Of a DNA stretch of 64,000 bases, positions 42,743-52,109 are shown piece by piece. The translations under genes and the position numbers were made by a program. The notes under the pieces were generated by a model. The model worked only from the letters and a program-made list of their open reading frames with translations. It had not been told where the DNA came from and ran no database searches. Positions within the stretch are counted from its first letter, which is position 1. Each line of letters begins with the position of its first letter. Source of the DNA: Qingshengfaniella alkalisoli (lineage in GTDB: Bacteria; Pseudomonadota; Alphaproteobacteria; Rhodobacterales; Rhodobacteraceae); contig NZ_CP042265.1 in the NCBI RefSeq assembly GCF_007855645.1, forward strand, positions 248,001 to 312,000, in the 5' to 3' direction.

Positions 42743-43756
42743 TCAACCGCGAGATTCTGCCAGTTGTTGAGCTTTCAGTGCGAGTTCCATCACCTTGAAG
42801 GCATGTGACTGGGGCATTGCCGTTTCACTGCGATCCCGGATATCGTGGGCCAGCCGTTGGAAATAGGGACGGCCCGCATCACGACAGTCGATGTATTCAC
42901 AGCGTGTCCCGTTCACCAGATACAGGTTATCCGTCCGGTCGGCCCGCGCGACATCCACATATTTGCGCAATTCGATATACCCTTCGGTGCCGAGGATCGT
43001 CAGGCGACCGTCACCCCATGTTGGCAGTGCATCGGGCGTGTACCAATCCACGCGGATATAGCAGTGCCCGGCATCACTGCGCAGCATCAGGTCGCCGTAA
43101 TCCTGCAAGCCGGGATCATCGGGGTTGGCATAGTTCGCGACATTCGCGGCGACGACTTCAGCGTCGGTCGAGCCCGTGAAAAAAAGGAACTGATCAATTT
43201 GGTGGGACGCGATGTCGCACAGAATGCCGCCATAGCTGTCGCGGTCGAAGAACCATTCGGGCCGTGTCGCCCGATTCAGACGATGCGGGCCAAGACCTGT
43301 GGTGGACACAACCTTCCCGATCGCTCCCTCTGCGACCAGTTCAGCTGCTTTCGTGACCGCTGGCACTTCGAAACGTTCCGAGAAGTCGATGGACCAGATG
43401 CGCCCGGTTTCGGCCTGAACCTGCATGATGCGGTCGAGTTGTTCCAACGTGGTACAACCTGGTTTGTCTACCATCACATCCTTGCCGGCGCGCATTGCCT
43501 CGATCGCCAGATCCGCGCGTTCAGAGGGCATGGCAGCTATCACGATCAGGTCAATTTCCGGATCATCGAGCAGTGTCTTCTTGTCTGCGGCCCGCGGAAC
43601 ATCGGCGAAGCGCTTCTGAAACCCTGCCTCTACGGGCGTTTCCCGAGCCGTCCACCAACCCACGAATTCGGCGCCGACTTCCATCATGCTCGCGGCCTGT
43701 CCGAAGATGTGGCGGTGGTCGATGCCAAGCGCGGCGATCTTTAGCGGTTTGGTCAT
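42743..43756 (-). CDS. Gfo/Idh/MocA family oxidoreductase
   Basis: The 337-residue protein has an N-terminal Rossmann fold (KIAALGIDHRHIFGQAASM, where the usual Gly-rich loop is replaced by GIDHRH), the DKP variant of the EKP motif in MVDKPGCTTLEQLD (about residue 93) and ILCDIASHQIDQFLFF (about 178) with catalytic Asp and His. The altered glycine loop separates it from the other three members in the window. It is second in a two-gene minus-strand operon with another family member, overlapping by four bases. Substrate unknown. Confidence 0.87.
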   Translation of the reverse strand: MTKPLKIAALGIDHRHIFGQAASMMEVGAEFVGWWTARETPVEAGFQKRFADVPRAADKKTLLDDPEIDLIVIAAMPSERADLAIEAMRAGKDVMVDKPGCTTLEQLDRIMQVQAETGRIWSIDFSERFEVPAVTKAAELVAEGAIGKVVSTTGLGPHRLNRATRPEWFFDRDSYGGILCDIASHQIDQFLFFTGSTDAEVVAANVANYANPDDPGLQDYGDLMLRSDAGHCYIRVDWYTPDALPTWGDGRLTILGTEGYIELRKYVDVARADRTDNLYLVNGTRCEYIDCRDAGRPYFQRLAHDIRDRSETAMPQSHAFKVMELALKAQQLAESRG

Positions 43757-44847
43757 AATGCGGTCCTGATTTGTGTTTCGCGAAGTTCGGTGAGGTCGAC
43801 ATGCCGTTTTTCCTTGGCAGAAAGCACAAGCGCATCGATCAGTTCATGGGTTCTCAGCGCCTCTCGTCCTGTAACGCGCGGAGCGCGGCCCCGATCAATG
43901 GCGTCGATGAAGTCGGCAATCGTGTCACGATGCCATTCATGGGTGAAGGCCATCGGATCTGCGCCGCCGCCGGTGCCGGCAGTTGCGCCGATGGTTTCCT
44001 GATTGCCGTCATGCCAGTCGATGGTCAGGACACCCGCGCAGAGCGTGGCAGACGCTTTTGCGCAGTGCAGTCGGATCGATTCCGGTCGTCCCGGATAGGC
44101 CGCAGTCGTTGCATTGAGCGACCCGATCGCACCAGTTTCAAAGGTCAGCCCGGAACATACGAAGTCTTCGGACTCCATTCGGTGCAGCTTGCTAGTGGCA
44201 AGAAAGGCGGACACGGATTGCACCGGGCCGGTCAACGACAGGGCCAGATCCATTGTGTGGATGGCTTGGCTGATCATCACTCCGCCACCGTCACGTGCGT
44301 AGCTGCCCCGTCCGGGTTCGTCGTAATAGGACTGATCACGCCACCAAGGGACATCGATTTCGGCGATATGGATTGGTCCAAGCACACCTGATGCAATACG
44401 GTCCGCCAACGCTTCGGACGCTACCCTGAAGCGATGCTGGAAGGTGACGCCCAGGGTAATCCCAGCATCCTCGCACATCTCGACAATGTCGGTTGCCGCG
44501 CGCAGATCCCGCTCGATCGGCTTTTCCATAAGGATGTGTTTGCCGGCGTGGGCGAGGGTCGAAACGATGTCCCGTCGCGCGTTGGGTGGCGTCGTCAGGA
44601 TAACAAAATCCACCGCCGGATCGTCAGCAATGTCCTGTATTGACCCGAAAGGCTTCGGGCGGCACTTTGTTTCTTCGGTAATCTGTCGAGCCGCCTGAGC
44701 GACCTTGTCCGGATTACGGGACGCGATGCCGTAAAAGTTTACATGCTCGCCCAGATCAGCCAGTGCTTTGATATGTGTGCCGGACACCATGCCAAGTCCG
44801 ATCAGCACGACATTCGGCTTGCGCAACGCAAATTGCGATTGTGACAT
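43753..44847 (-). CDS. Gfo/Idh/MocA family oxidoreductase
   Basis: The 364-residue enzyme has the cofactor motif VVLIGLGMVSGTHIKAL (about residues 14-28), the EKP motif in HILMEKPIERDLRAA (about 97) and the catalytic His in GGVMISQAIHTMDLAL (about 190). It is first of the tandem dehydrogenase pair; the shared strand and overlap imply joint action, for example sequential oxidation and reduction at different carbons. It is divergent from a GntR-family gene and an enolase-superfamily gene. Confidence 0.9.
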   Translation of the reverse strand: MSQSQFALRKPNVVLIGLGMVSGTHIKALADLGEHVNFYGIASRNPDKVAQAARQITEETKCRPKPFGSIQDIADDPAVDFVILTTPPNARRDIVSTLAHAGKHILMEKPIERDLRAATDIVEMCEDAGITLGVTFQHRFRVASEALADRIASGVLGPIHIAEIDVPWWRDQSYYDEPGRGSYARDGGGVMISQAIHTMDLALSLTGPVQSVSAFLATSKLHRMESEDFVCSGLTFETGAIGSLNATTAAYPGRPESIRLHCAKASATLCAGVLTIDWHDGNQETIGATAGTGGGADPMAFTHEWHRDTIADFIDAIDRGRAPRVTGREALRTHELIDALVLSAKEKRHVDLTELRETQIRTAL

Positions 44848-45091
44848 TTTTGAACAACTCCCGGCCCGATCAAGCTGGGCCCTTCCCTGAGCTCATCCTT
44901 GCGGCTGTGGATGAGAATGGCAAGCAGCGATGGCTACAAATCTTTGAAAAGATACAGAAGGAAACGCCTTACGTTATTCTTTCGTCATGCGACATGTTGT
45001 AAAAATAGGTAATGCGTACTCGGCTTCAGATTGACGACTTCTACCCAGACTTTTACTGTCGTGTGACCTCGGACGGAATGGGAGAGCCGTT

Positions 45092-45838
45092 GTGACGCAA
45101 TCGACATCACAGGAGATCCGGCCTGATGGAAAAGACCGTTCCAATCGGGATTGGAGCCTTGCCGATCAGGTCTATGAGGAAGTGCTGCGTCGGATCGTCG
45201 AAGGGGAGTTTCCGGAAAACAGCAAGCTGCCATCCGAGAATAGCCTAAGCGAACAATTGGGCGTGTCACGCCCGGTGCTGCGGCAGGCGTTGTCGCAGCT
45301 TCGTGACGACGGGATCGTTCTTTCGAGACAAGGCTCCGGTTCTTATGTGCATAAGCGGCCCGCGAAGGCGATGCTGAGCTTCGCTCCCGTGGGATCAATC
45401 GCGGATATCCAACGGACGTTCGAGTTCAGGATCACCATTGAGTCAGAAGCCGCCGCGCTCGCGGCAAAACGCTGGAACGAGCAGTCCTTGGGACGAATCG
45501 AACAGGCACTGAAGGCGCTGGATGGCTGCATTGAGACGGGGGCGCTTGGCGCAGACGCTGACGAGGAGTTTCACCTCGCAATTGCCTCGGCCACGGACAA
45601 TCACTATTTCATGTCCACTCGCGCGTCGATGAAACCCCAGATACTCATGGGCATGAACCTCGCACGAAGCCTATCGCTAACCGTATCCTCCGACCGCCTG
45701 AAACTGGTTCAAAGCGAACACTACGAGATTCTCGACGCGATCAGGCGACGCGACAGCGATGCAGCGCATAAAGCGATGAGGCGTCATGTTGAAAATGCAC
45801 GCACGCGAATATTCGACGGAACACCTGCGTCGCACTAG
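45092..45838 (+). CDS. GntR-family (FadR/FCD) regulator
   Basis: The 248-residue regulator starts at a GTG after GGGAGAG. The winged helix (FPENSKLPSENSLSEQLGVSRPVLRQALSQLRDDGIVL, about residues 35-72 as one domain) is followed by an FCD domain (about 100-230, with DADEEFHLAIASATDNHYF). It is followed 11 bases later by the enolase-superfamily gene and is divergent from the tandem Gfo/Idh/MocA pair, so it probably controls both units. Resembles the regulator at 16570 in layout. Confidence 0.91.
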   Translation: MTQSTSQEIRPDGKDRSNRDWSLADQVYEEVLRRIVEGEFPENSKLPSENSLSEQLGVSRPVLRQALSQLRDDGIVLSRQGSGSYVHKRPAKAMLSFAPVGSIADIQRTFEFRITIESEAAALAAKRWNEQSLGRIEQALKALDGCIETGALGADADEEFHLAIASATDNHYFMSTRASMKPQILMGMNLARSLSLTVSSDRLKLVQSEHYEILDAIRRRDSDAAHKAMRRHVENARTRIFDGTPASH

Positions 45839-45849
45839 GGCAGAATACA

Positions 45850-47073
45850 ATGAAAATTCATACGATCGAGACGATCCACAATCCGGGTTGGTCAAACTAT
45901 GTCTGGGTGCGGATAGGCACGGAAGCGGGATGGGGGCTTGGAGAGACGTTCCGACACGCGACGCCAATCATCCGTTATCTGCATGATCATGTCGCTCCTT
46001 CGATCCTCGGCTCCGATGCAGGCGCAATCAACGCTATAACGCATCGTCTTGCTCGGGAGGGAGGGACGCGGTTTCTCGGCTACCCCACCCGATCAGTCGA
46101 AATCCGCGCGAATTCCGCTGTGGACATCGCGTTGTGGGATCATAATGCGCGGGCCGTCAGTCAGTCACTGTCACGCTACTTGGGTGGTCCGTTTCGCGAC
46201 AGTATCCCTATCTATAACACTTGTGCCGGGCCGGGATATAACACTCATGGTGGTATCTATCGCGCCCGCACAGTGAAAGAGGGTAGCGCCACTCCCTTGC
46301 TTGTGGATGGGGTAAGCGATGATCTGGCGTTGCAAATTCAGGATCCTGCCGCGCTCGCCCAATCACTGTTGAACGAGGGCATCGGGGCAATGAAAATTTG
46401 GCCGTTTGACGAGGCAGGCGATCGAAATCGGGGGCAACGCATTTCAGCAGACGAAATGAAAACCGCACTCTCCAAGATTTCTGCAATACGCGATGCCGTC
46501 GGGGATCGTATCGAGATACTACTGGAGTATCATGGACTTTGGCGGCCTGCCATTGCGCGGCGCATTCTGGCAGAGGTCGATCAGTTTCGTCCCTTCTGGC
46601 ACGAAGACCCGATTCCGATGGAACATATCGCGGCTTTGGCAGAATTGCGGCAGCGCTGCGCCTCGCCAATTGCGGGCAGCGAAAGCCACGGCACCGCACT
46701 CTGGTTCAAGGATGCGCTGTCGGCCTCCGCACTGGATTTTGCACATTTTGACATAGGCTGGGTCGGCGGGATCAGTGAGGCCTTGAAAGTCGCCCATATA
46801 ACCGACGCCTATGACGTGATGATCGCCCCACATGATTGCACCGGCCCGGTGACGTGGATTGCAAACCTGCATTTGGCCTTATCTCAACCCAACTCGCTTT
46901 GGCTCGAAAGCGTCCGCGCCTACTACAATGGCCATTACCGCAGGATGGTGACAACACTACCCACGGTGAAAGATGGGCGTGCTGTTGCGATTGATGCGCC
47001 GGGGTTGGGTACGGAACTGTCGGAGGAGCTGCTCGACCACCCAGATACGGTGATCGAGCGCTCAACGCTTTAA
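45850..47073 (+). CDS. Mandelate racemase/muconate lactonizing enzyme family sugar-acid dehydratase
   Basis: The 407-residue enolase-superfamily protein has the capping domain (residues 1-125) and barrel. Visible active-site segments are AMKIWPFDEAG (Lys/Trp, about residue 180), the metal ligand in LLEYHGLW (about 222; the usual D-x-N is E-Y-H), HEDPIP (about 248), GSESHGT (about 274) and APHDCTGPV with His (about 322). The E-Y-H form and the PHDCTGPV loop recall gluconate, galactonate and mannonate-type dehydratases. It lies in an operon with a GntR regulator and converges on an SMP-30 lactonase gene, a fitting preceding step. Substrate uncertain. Confidence 0.86.
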   Translation: MKIHTIETIHNPGWSNYVWVRIGTEAGWGLGETFRHATPIIRYLHDHVAPSILGSDAGAINAITHRLAREGGTRFLGYPTRSVEIRANSAVDIALWDHNARAVSQSLSRYLGGPFRDSIPIYNTCAGPGYNTHGGIYRARTVKEGSATPLLVDGVSDDLALQIQDPAALAQSLLNEGIGAMKIWPFDEAGDRNRGQRISADEMKTALSKISAIRDAVGDRIEILLEYHGLWRPAIARRILAEVDQFRPFWHEDPIPMEHIAALAELRQRCASPIAGSESHGTALWFKDALSASALDFAHFDIGWVGGISEALKVAHITDAYDVMIAPHDCTGPVTWIANLHLALSQPNSLWLESVRAYYNGHYRRMVTTLPTVKDGRAVAIDAPGLGTELSEELLDHPDTVIERSTL

Positions 47074-47951
47074 AGGCCGGGCATAACGGGCATTGGAATA
47101 CCCTTGATCCCCGACACGTTCAGGGCGAAGACACCGCCGGATTGAGGTTGTGCATCGTCGTGCTCGACATGGATCGAGGTTACGAACAGTGTGGACAGAT
47201 CGGTGCCGCCAAAGGCGATGCGCGTGGGCTTCTCGACAGGCATCGGTATCTGCATGTCGACCTTGCCATCGGGCGTGATGCGGACCAGTTGCCAGCCCGA
47301 CACGCCTGCCATCCAATAGCAACCCTCTGCATCGATGGCGCCACCGTCGGGACGCCCTGGCACTTCCCGAGTATCGAAAAAGACCCGCTTGTTGTGCCAG
47401 TGACCATCATCCAGATCGTAGTCATAGGCCCAGATGGTTCGAATGTCGGGGTTGCTGTCCGATACATAGGCAATGCGCCCATCCGGCGAGAATGCTAGCC
47501 CGTTTACTGTTCGGAAGCCTCCCATGATCTCTCGCGCGTCGCCCTTGCCGTCGAAGCTATAGAGCGCTCCCTGATCCTTCGGCGCGTCGTCTGACCAGAA
47601 CATGGTGCCCGCCAGGAACCGCCCGCGCGGATCGACGGTGCCATCGTTGAAACGATGCCCCACCTTCGCAGGCGAGGGACCGGCAACACGAGTTTCTGCA
47701 CCGCTATCGGTGTCAAACAGATGGAACCCGTCATTCAATGCACCAACCAGTTTGCCGCTGGAGGTCTCCGCAACACATCCCAACGGTCGTCCAAAGGACC
47801 ATTCCTCGTTCCGGCTCGTCTCCGGGATATGCCGGTGCAACATTCCTGCGGGAATATCCACCCAATAGAGTGCCTGCCGCCGGGTTGACCAAATCGCGCC
47901 TTCCCCAACCTTGGCTTTCGTGTCGATGATACAGTCGACAGTCGGTTTCAT
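47070..47951 (-). CDS. SMP-30/gluconolactonase family protein
   Basis: The 293-residue beta-propeller has the SMP-30 pattern: AKVGEGAIWSTRRQALYWVDIPAG (Glu metal ligand near residue 17), RFNDGTVDPRGRFLAGTM (about 93), VNGLAFSPDGRIAYVSDSN (about 140, with Asn and Asp metal ligands) and RPDGGAIDAEGCYW (about 195). It hydrolyses sugar lactones to acids. Its end overlaps the end of the convergent enolase-superfamily gene by four bases. The two could act in order, lactone to acid to 2-keto-3-deoxy acid. Confidence 0.91.
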   Translation of the reverse strand: MKPTVDCIIDTKAKVGEGAIWSTRRQALYWVDIPAGMLHRHIPETSRNEEWSFGRPLGCVAETSSGKLVGALNDGFHLFDTDSGAETRVAGPSPAKVGHRFNDGTVDPRGRFLAGTMFWSDDAPKDQGALYSFDGKGDAREIMGGFRTVNGLAFSPDGRIAYVSDSNPDIRTIWAYDYDLDDGHWHNKRVFFDTREVPGRPDGGAIDAEGCYWMAGVSGWQLVRITPDGKVDMQIPMPVEKPTRIAFGGTDLSTLFVTSIHVEHDDAQPQSGGVFALNVSGIKGIPMPVMPGL

Positions 47952-48094
47952 GAAGCTCCCCGTTCTTTATTTCGAGCGCATCTTAGCGATCAGTCGCAGA
48001 ACTGACAGCGGAATCATGAACGGGTGGCTTACGCCTTGCGATTGTGTCGGAACACTGTCACCACAGCAGCATGAAGTTGTGTGGAGAGATGTGA

Positions 48095-49174
48095 ATGGCC
48101 CTGCCCGAACAGGCGCGCGATGAAGCTCTGCTAACCTATGACGTCGTGATGGCCACCCGCAACCGGTCGAGCGCCGTGGCATTGTCTCTGCCGCTCATCC
48201 TTACTCAGACCCGTGCCTGTGCCAGAATTGTCGTGGTTGATTCCTCAGATGACGACGGAGCCGCAATTGGTGATCTCGTGACGTCGCTGGCAAGCAGGTT
48301 CGGGCGCGAAATCGTGTTTCTGACATCGCCGCCGGGTCTGACGAAGCAGCGCAATCTCGGGCTCCAACATACGACAGCAGATGTCGTGATCTTCCCAGAC
48401 GATGATTCGCTGCTTTATCTCGACACGGCAGAGAAGATGTTGGCTGTTTATGAGGCGTCGGAGTCCGTCGCTGCGGTGTGTGCGACACCTGCCGTGGTGC
48501 CACCGGATGGTTCGCTCGATCTGACCAGCTACGTGGCAGAAACCCAGAACAGTACTCAGAAGGCTGCCCGCAAATTACGGCAGATAATCAAAGAGACTGC
48601 GGCATGTGCAAACCCGTTTCTGGCTGTTGGAAACCGTTTGAACGCGCAGCAAAGCGTACCTGACCTTCCCGAGCATATCGACGCCGCCCCGGTTCCCTAC
48701 ATGACGGGCTTCCGGATGTCTTTTCGCAGAGAGGTTATCACCCGGCACGGCTTCGACGAAACACTGCGCCGTTACGGCTGGTTCGAAGACATCGACGCGT
48801 CGTGGGGGGCGATGCGCGAGGGCGTGGTGCTTATGGCAAAGCACGCGAACATCTATCACCACCGAGATGCGTCGAACCGTGCGGGTGGCTATGCTATGGG
48901 GCTGTGGGCGATCCTGAACCGAGCCTATGTTGTGGCCAAGCATGTGCGCGCCAACCCCGACATATTCCCCAACCCGGAACGGGAATTCGCGCGGTTGCGG
49001 CGCTACTGCAAGCTGCGCATCATTGCATATCGTGTGCTAGCTAGGGACGAGTTCAGCAAACAACGCGCCGACGGGGCGCGTGACGGGCTGAACTATTTGC
49101 CCAAGCTCTTGGCAGCCGACGTGGAACAGCTGCCCTCAGCCTATACCGATCTGGAAAGAATATTGATCGAGTAA
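48095..49174 (+). CDS. GT2-type glycosyltransferase
   Basis: The 359-residue protein has a GT-A fold: YDVVMATRNRSSAVALSLPLIL (residues 14-35), RIVVVDSSDDDG (about 45), PPGLTKQRNLGL (about 82) and a DDD metal-binding motif in VIFPDDDSLLYLD (about 102). GYAMGLWAIL near residue 270 may be a membrane-associated helix. No signal peptide. It is the first of six same-strand genes whose others handle acyl-ACP chemistry, so it probably builds the glycan that is acylated. The sugar donor and acceptor cannot be told. Confidence 0.8.
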   Translation: MALPEQARDEALLTYDVVMATRNRSSAVALSLPLILTQTRACARIVVVDSSDDDGAAIGDLVTSLASRFGREIVFLTSPPGLTKQRNLGLQHTTADVVIFPDDDSLLYLDTAEKMLAVYEASESVAAVCATPAVVPPDGSLDLTSYVAETQNSTQKAARKLRQIIKETAACANPFLAVGNRLNAQQSVPDLPEHIDAAPVPYMTGFRMSFRREVITRHGFDETLRRYGWFEDIDASWGAMREGVVLMAKHANIYHHRDASNRAGGYAMGLWAILNRAYVVAKHVRANPDIFPNPEREFARLRRYCKLRIIAYRVLARDEFSKQRADGARDGLNYLPKLLAADVEQLPSAYTDLERILIE

Positions 49175-49262
49175 GCGGATTGTGACAGGAGACCCTTGTA
49201 TAAAGTTCATGTGTTGACGGCTAGGCATCCCTGCCAAAGATATCGAGAGTTTCCAAAGCGAT

Positions 49263-49715
49263 ATGATCGCAAGAATTAGAAATTTTATCTTCCGGAAAGG
49301 CGTCGTGAAATGGATGCTGTTCTGGTATCGGCGCGTCTACGGGATGGACATAGGCGATCATACCCGTATTTCGCGCGGGGTTCGTTTGGATCGCACCAAC
49401 CCCAAGGGCATTCATATCGGGCAATACACGGCGCTGACCGGCGGCGTGTCAGTCCTGAGCCATGACTTCGTGATGCGCGAGTGGAAAGACACCCGTATCG
49501 GCAGTAATTGTTTTGTCGGTTTCAATGCGATTATCCTGCCGGGAGTAACCGTCGGTGACAATTGTATCGTTGCAGGCAATTCGGTGGTGGTAAAGGATGT
49601 TCCGTCCAACTGCGTCGTGATGGGCAATCCTGCCCGCGTCGTGGAACAGGGCATCGTAACAGGACCGTGGGGCATCCGTTTGGACAAGGGCAATGACAAC
49701 CCGGTCGCGTACTGA
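49263..49715 (+). CDS. Left-handed beta-helix (hexapeptide) O/N-acyltransferase
   Basis: The 150-residue protein has a short N-terminal amphipathic or membrane-associated segment (IRNFIFRKGVVKWMLFWYRRVYG) and then hexapeptide repeats (ISRGVRLDR, IHIGQYTALTGGVSVLSHD, TRIGSNCFVGFNAIILPGVTVGDNCIVAGNSVVVKDVPS in sequence from residue 40 to 125). The catalytic His is likely in VLSHDF near residue 63. The family moves acetyl or longer acyl groups from CoA or ACP to sugars. The ACP gene 12 bases downstream makes an acyl-ACP donor plausible. Confidence 0.83.
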   Translation: MIARIRNFIFRKGVVKWMLFWYRRVYGMDIGDHTRISRGVRLDRTNPKGIHIGQYTALTGGVSVLSHDFVMREWKDTRIGSNCFVGFNAIILPGVTVGDNCIVAGNSVVVKDVPSNCVVMGNPARVVEQGIVTGPWGIRLDKGNDNPVAY

Positions 49716-49727
49716 GAGGATTGAGAA

Positions 49728-49991
49728 ATGGCTGACGGTTTGGATCGGGACATTCGCCGTGTATTTGCTGATGTCTGGCAGATGGAAAACGGCGGGGATG
49801 CGCCGGATCTGGCGGCGGATACAGTGTTGCTGGAAACGGGGCTGGACAGTTTGGGTTTTGCGATCTTCGTGAGCCAGCTTGAGGATGAGCTGGGCTTTGA
49901 TCCGTTTACCCTGTCGACGGATGCGTATTATCCTCAGACCTTTGCCGAGTTTGTCGCCTTCTACGAGAAATTCCGCCCGCAAGCCGCGTGA
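49728..49991 (+). CDS. Acyl carrier protein (specialised)
   Basis: The 87-residue acidic protein has the phosphopantetheine motif GLDSLGFAIF with Ser41. It is longer and less acidic at the N-terminus than housekeeping AcpP and has Leu-Gly-Phe after the Ser, a pattern of carrier proteins dedicated to secondary pathways. GAGAGGA lies upstream. Its stop overlaps the AMP-ligase start. It should receive an acyl group from that ligase. Confidence 0.88.
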   Translation: MADGLDRDIRRVFADVWQMENGGDAPDLAADTVLLETGLDSLGFAIFVSQLEDELGFDPFTLSTDAYYPQTFAEFVAFYEKFRPQAA

Positions 49992-51313
49992 GTTCCATGC
50001 TGCGTAGCCGACTGGCCGGGCGTCCGGCTGAAGACTTGCTTGCCGTAACCTCAACCGATCGCGTGACGGCAGGCGAGGTGCTCGGCTCCGGGCCTGCCCG
50101 CGACATGGCCTCCGACGCGGTGGTCCTGGTCAGTGTCGAGGATCCGGTGGCGCTGGTGCGACTGCTGGTAGCGCTGGACGGGGCGGTTGCGGGCCTGTTG
50201 CTCGTCTCGACGAGCCAGCCACCAGAGATCGTCACGCAACTGTCCGAGATCGCGGGCTGCTCGGTGACCGTCACGGACCGGACCGATCTGGATGGTGCGC
50301 GCACCGTCGCCGATGCACTTGGCCCTCTGCGGGCGGAGGCAGTCCAGACACGCTGGATGATGACCACCTCCGGCACGACGGGCGTTCCCAAGATCGTGCC
50401 GCATACGCTGGACAGCCTGTCACGCTCGGTGAAGGACAAGGCGGTGAACAGCCCGGCTGTTTGGGGCTTGGTCTATGAACTGACACGGTTTGCGGGGCTG
50501 CAGGTGGCGTTGCAATCGCTGCTGGGGGGCGGCACGCTTGCGGCCGTGGATCGTCATGCGCCCCTGGCAGAACAGGTTGCGTTTCTCACTGCACAGGGCT
50601 GCACGCATCTGTCCGCGACACCGACGCTTTGGCGGCGGTTGCTGATGGCGCCGGGGATTGAGGCGCTTCCGCTCCGGCAGGTCACGTTGGGTGGCGAGAT
50701 CGCCGATCAGCCGGTGCTGGATGCGCTGGCCACACGCTTTCCACGGGCGCGGCTGACGCATATCTATGCCTCGACCGAGGCGGGTGTCGGTTTTGCGGTG
50801 AAGGACGGGCGCGCGGGCTTCCCCCTGTCGCTATGCGCCGATGAACCGGGCGATGTGGGCATCCGCATCGCAAACGACATGCTGTGGCTGCGGCCGCCGG
50901 GCGGGCATCGTCCGCGCTACCTTGGCGGGCAGGGCATCGAGATCGACGCGGATGGCTTCGTCAACACCGGCGACCGACTGGATGTAACCGATGATCGCGC
51001 GCTGTTCCTGGGCCGTGACAGCGGGGTGGTGAATGTCGGCGGCGTCAAGGTCTATCCCGAGCGCGTGGAACATACGATTGCCGAGGTTGACGGTGTCGGG
51101 CTGGTCGCCGTCACCGCCAAGAAGAGCCCGATCACGGGCGCCTTGTTGATCGCGACGGTTGTGCCTGCCGCGCCGGATACGGATACGGATGAGTTGAAAA
51201 ACCGTATCCAGTCCCATTGCCGGGCCACGCTCGAACGCGAAGCGACCCCGGCGCGCATTCAATTCGCCGAGACCCTGCCGACCAATGCGGCGGGCAAGAT
51301 CAAACGCAGCTGA
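49988..51313 (+). CDS. AMP-dependent acyl-ACP/CoA synthetase (ANL family)
   Basis: The 441-residue adenylating enzyme carries the P-loop TTSGTTGVPKIVPHT (about residue 125), the A5-like IYASTEAGVGF (about 260), the VNTGDRLDV Asp motif (about 322) and the C-terminal catalytic Lys in NAAGKIKRS. It is short for the family because the N-terminal part is reduced. The GTG start overlaps the ACP stop; an ATG at 49997 is also in frame. Coupling to the ACP gene suggests loading of a short or hydroxy acid onto that carrier. The acid is unknown. Confidence 0.87.
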   Translation: MSSMLRSRLAGRPAEDLLAVTSTDRVTAGEVLGSGPARDMASDAVVLVSVEDPVALVRLLVALDGAVAGLLLVSTSQPPEIVTQLSEIAGCSVTVTDRTDLDGARTVADALGPLRAEAVQTRWMMTTSGTTGVPKIVPHTLDSLSRSVKDKAVNSPAVWGLVYELTRFAGLQVALQSLLGGGTLAAVDRHAPLAEQVAFLTAQGCTHLSATPTLWRRLLMAPGIEALPLRQVTLGGEIADQPVLDALATRFPRARLTHIYASTEAGVGFAVKDGRAGFPLSLCADEPGDVGIRIANDMLWLRPPGGHRPRYLGGQGIEIDADGFVNTGDRLDVTDDRALFLGRDSGVVNVGGVKVYPERVEHTIAEVDGVGLVAVTAKKSPITGALLIATVVPAAPDTDTDELKNRIQSHCRATLEREATPARIQFAETLPTNAAGKIKRS

Positions 51314-51326
51314 AGAAAGACGCCAC

Positions 51327-52049
51327 ATGAAAAACGTCATCGTCACAGGGGTATCGCGCGGGCTGGGTCTGGCCATTGCCACATCGCTGGCGGCGCGCGA
51401 GGACTACCGGGTCATCGGGCTCAGCCGGACCATCGGCGAGGGCTATCAGGTGCTGATGGATGCCCATCCCGACCGGGTGGTTCATATCACCTTCGATGCC
51501 GCCGAGATCGACGCAATCCCGGGCATAGTGCGTGGCGTTACCAAGGAATACGGCGCGATCTACGGGCTGGTGAACAATGCGGCCATCGGGATGGACGGGG
51601 TGCTGGCCACGCTGCATGGTTCGGACATTGCCAGGGCGCTGCGTGTCAACCTGGAAAGCCCGATCACCCTGACGAAATACGTGTCGCGTTCGATGATGGC
51701 CAAACGCGAGGGGCGTATCATCAACATCTCGTCGATCATCGCCTCGACGGGTTTTCACGCGCTGTCGGCCTATGCCGCGTCCAAGGCGGGGCTGGAGGGT
51801 TTCACCCGGTCCTTGTCGCGCGAGCTGGGCAAGATGGGGATCACCGTCAACTGCGTGGCGCCGGGCTACATGGAAACCGCGATGACGGAAGGTATCCGCG
51901 ACGATCACATGGCCTCCATCCGCCGCCGCGCCCCGCTTGGCCTGCCCACGCCGGAAAATGCGGCCGGTGCGGTGGTCTACCTGCTGGGCGAAGACGCCGC
52001 GCGCACATCCGGAACCGTCCTGACCGTCGATGGAGGATCAACGGCGTAA
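51327..52049 (+). CDS. FabG-like 3-oxoacyl-ACP reductase (SDR)
   Basis: The 240-residue SDR has the NADP-binding TGVSRGLG (residues 6-13), NNAAIG near 84, catalytic Ser in INISSIIAS (about 133) and YAASKAGLEG (Tyr and Lys about 148-152), ending with TVLTVDGGSTA. The similarity to FabG and the position after an ACP and ligase suggest reduction of a 3-ketoacyl-ACP to the 3-hydroxyacyl form. The start at 51327 has only a weak AAGAAAGA ribosome site, and lies 13 bases after the ligase stop. Confidence 0.87.
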   Translation: MKNVIVTGVSRGLGLAIATSLAAREDYRVIGLSRTIGEGYQVLMDAHPDRVVHITFDAAEIDAIPGIVRGVTKEYGAIYGLVNNAAIGMDGVLATLHGSDIARALRVNLESPITLTKYVSRSMMAKREGRIINISSIIASTGFHALSAYAASKAGLEGFTRSLSRELGKMGITVNCVAPGYMETAMTEGIRDDHMASIRRRAPLGLPTPENAAGAVVYLLGEDAARTSGTVLTVDGGSTA

Positions 52050-52109
52050 CACTCGCTTGCGCGGGCGGGTGCGATCCGCTGTAGTGGTCCTGCTGCTGAG
52101 GAGTGATCT

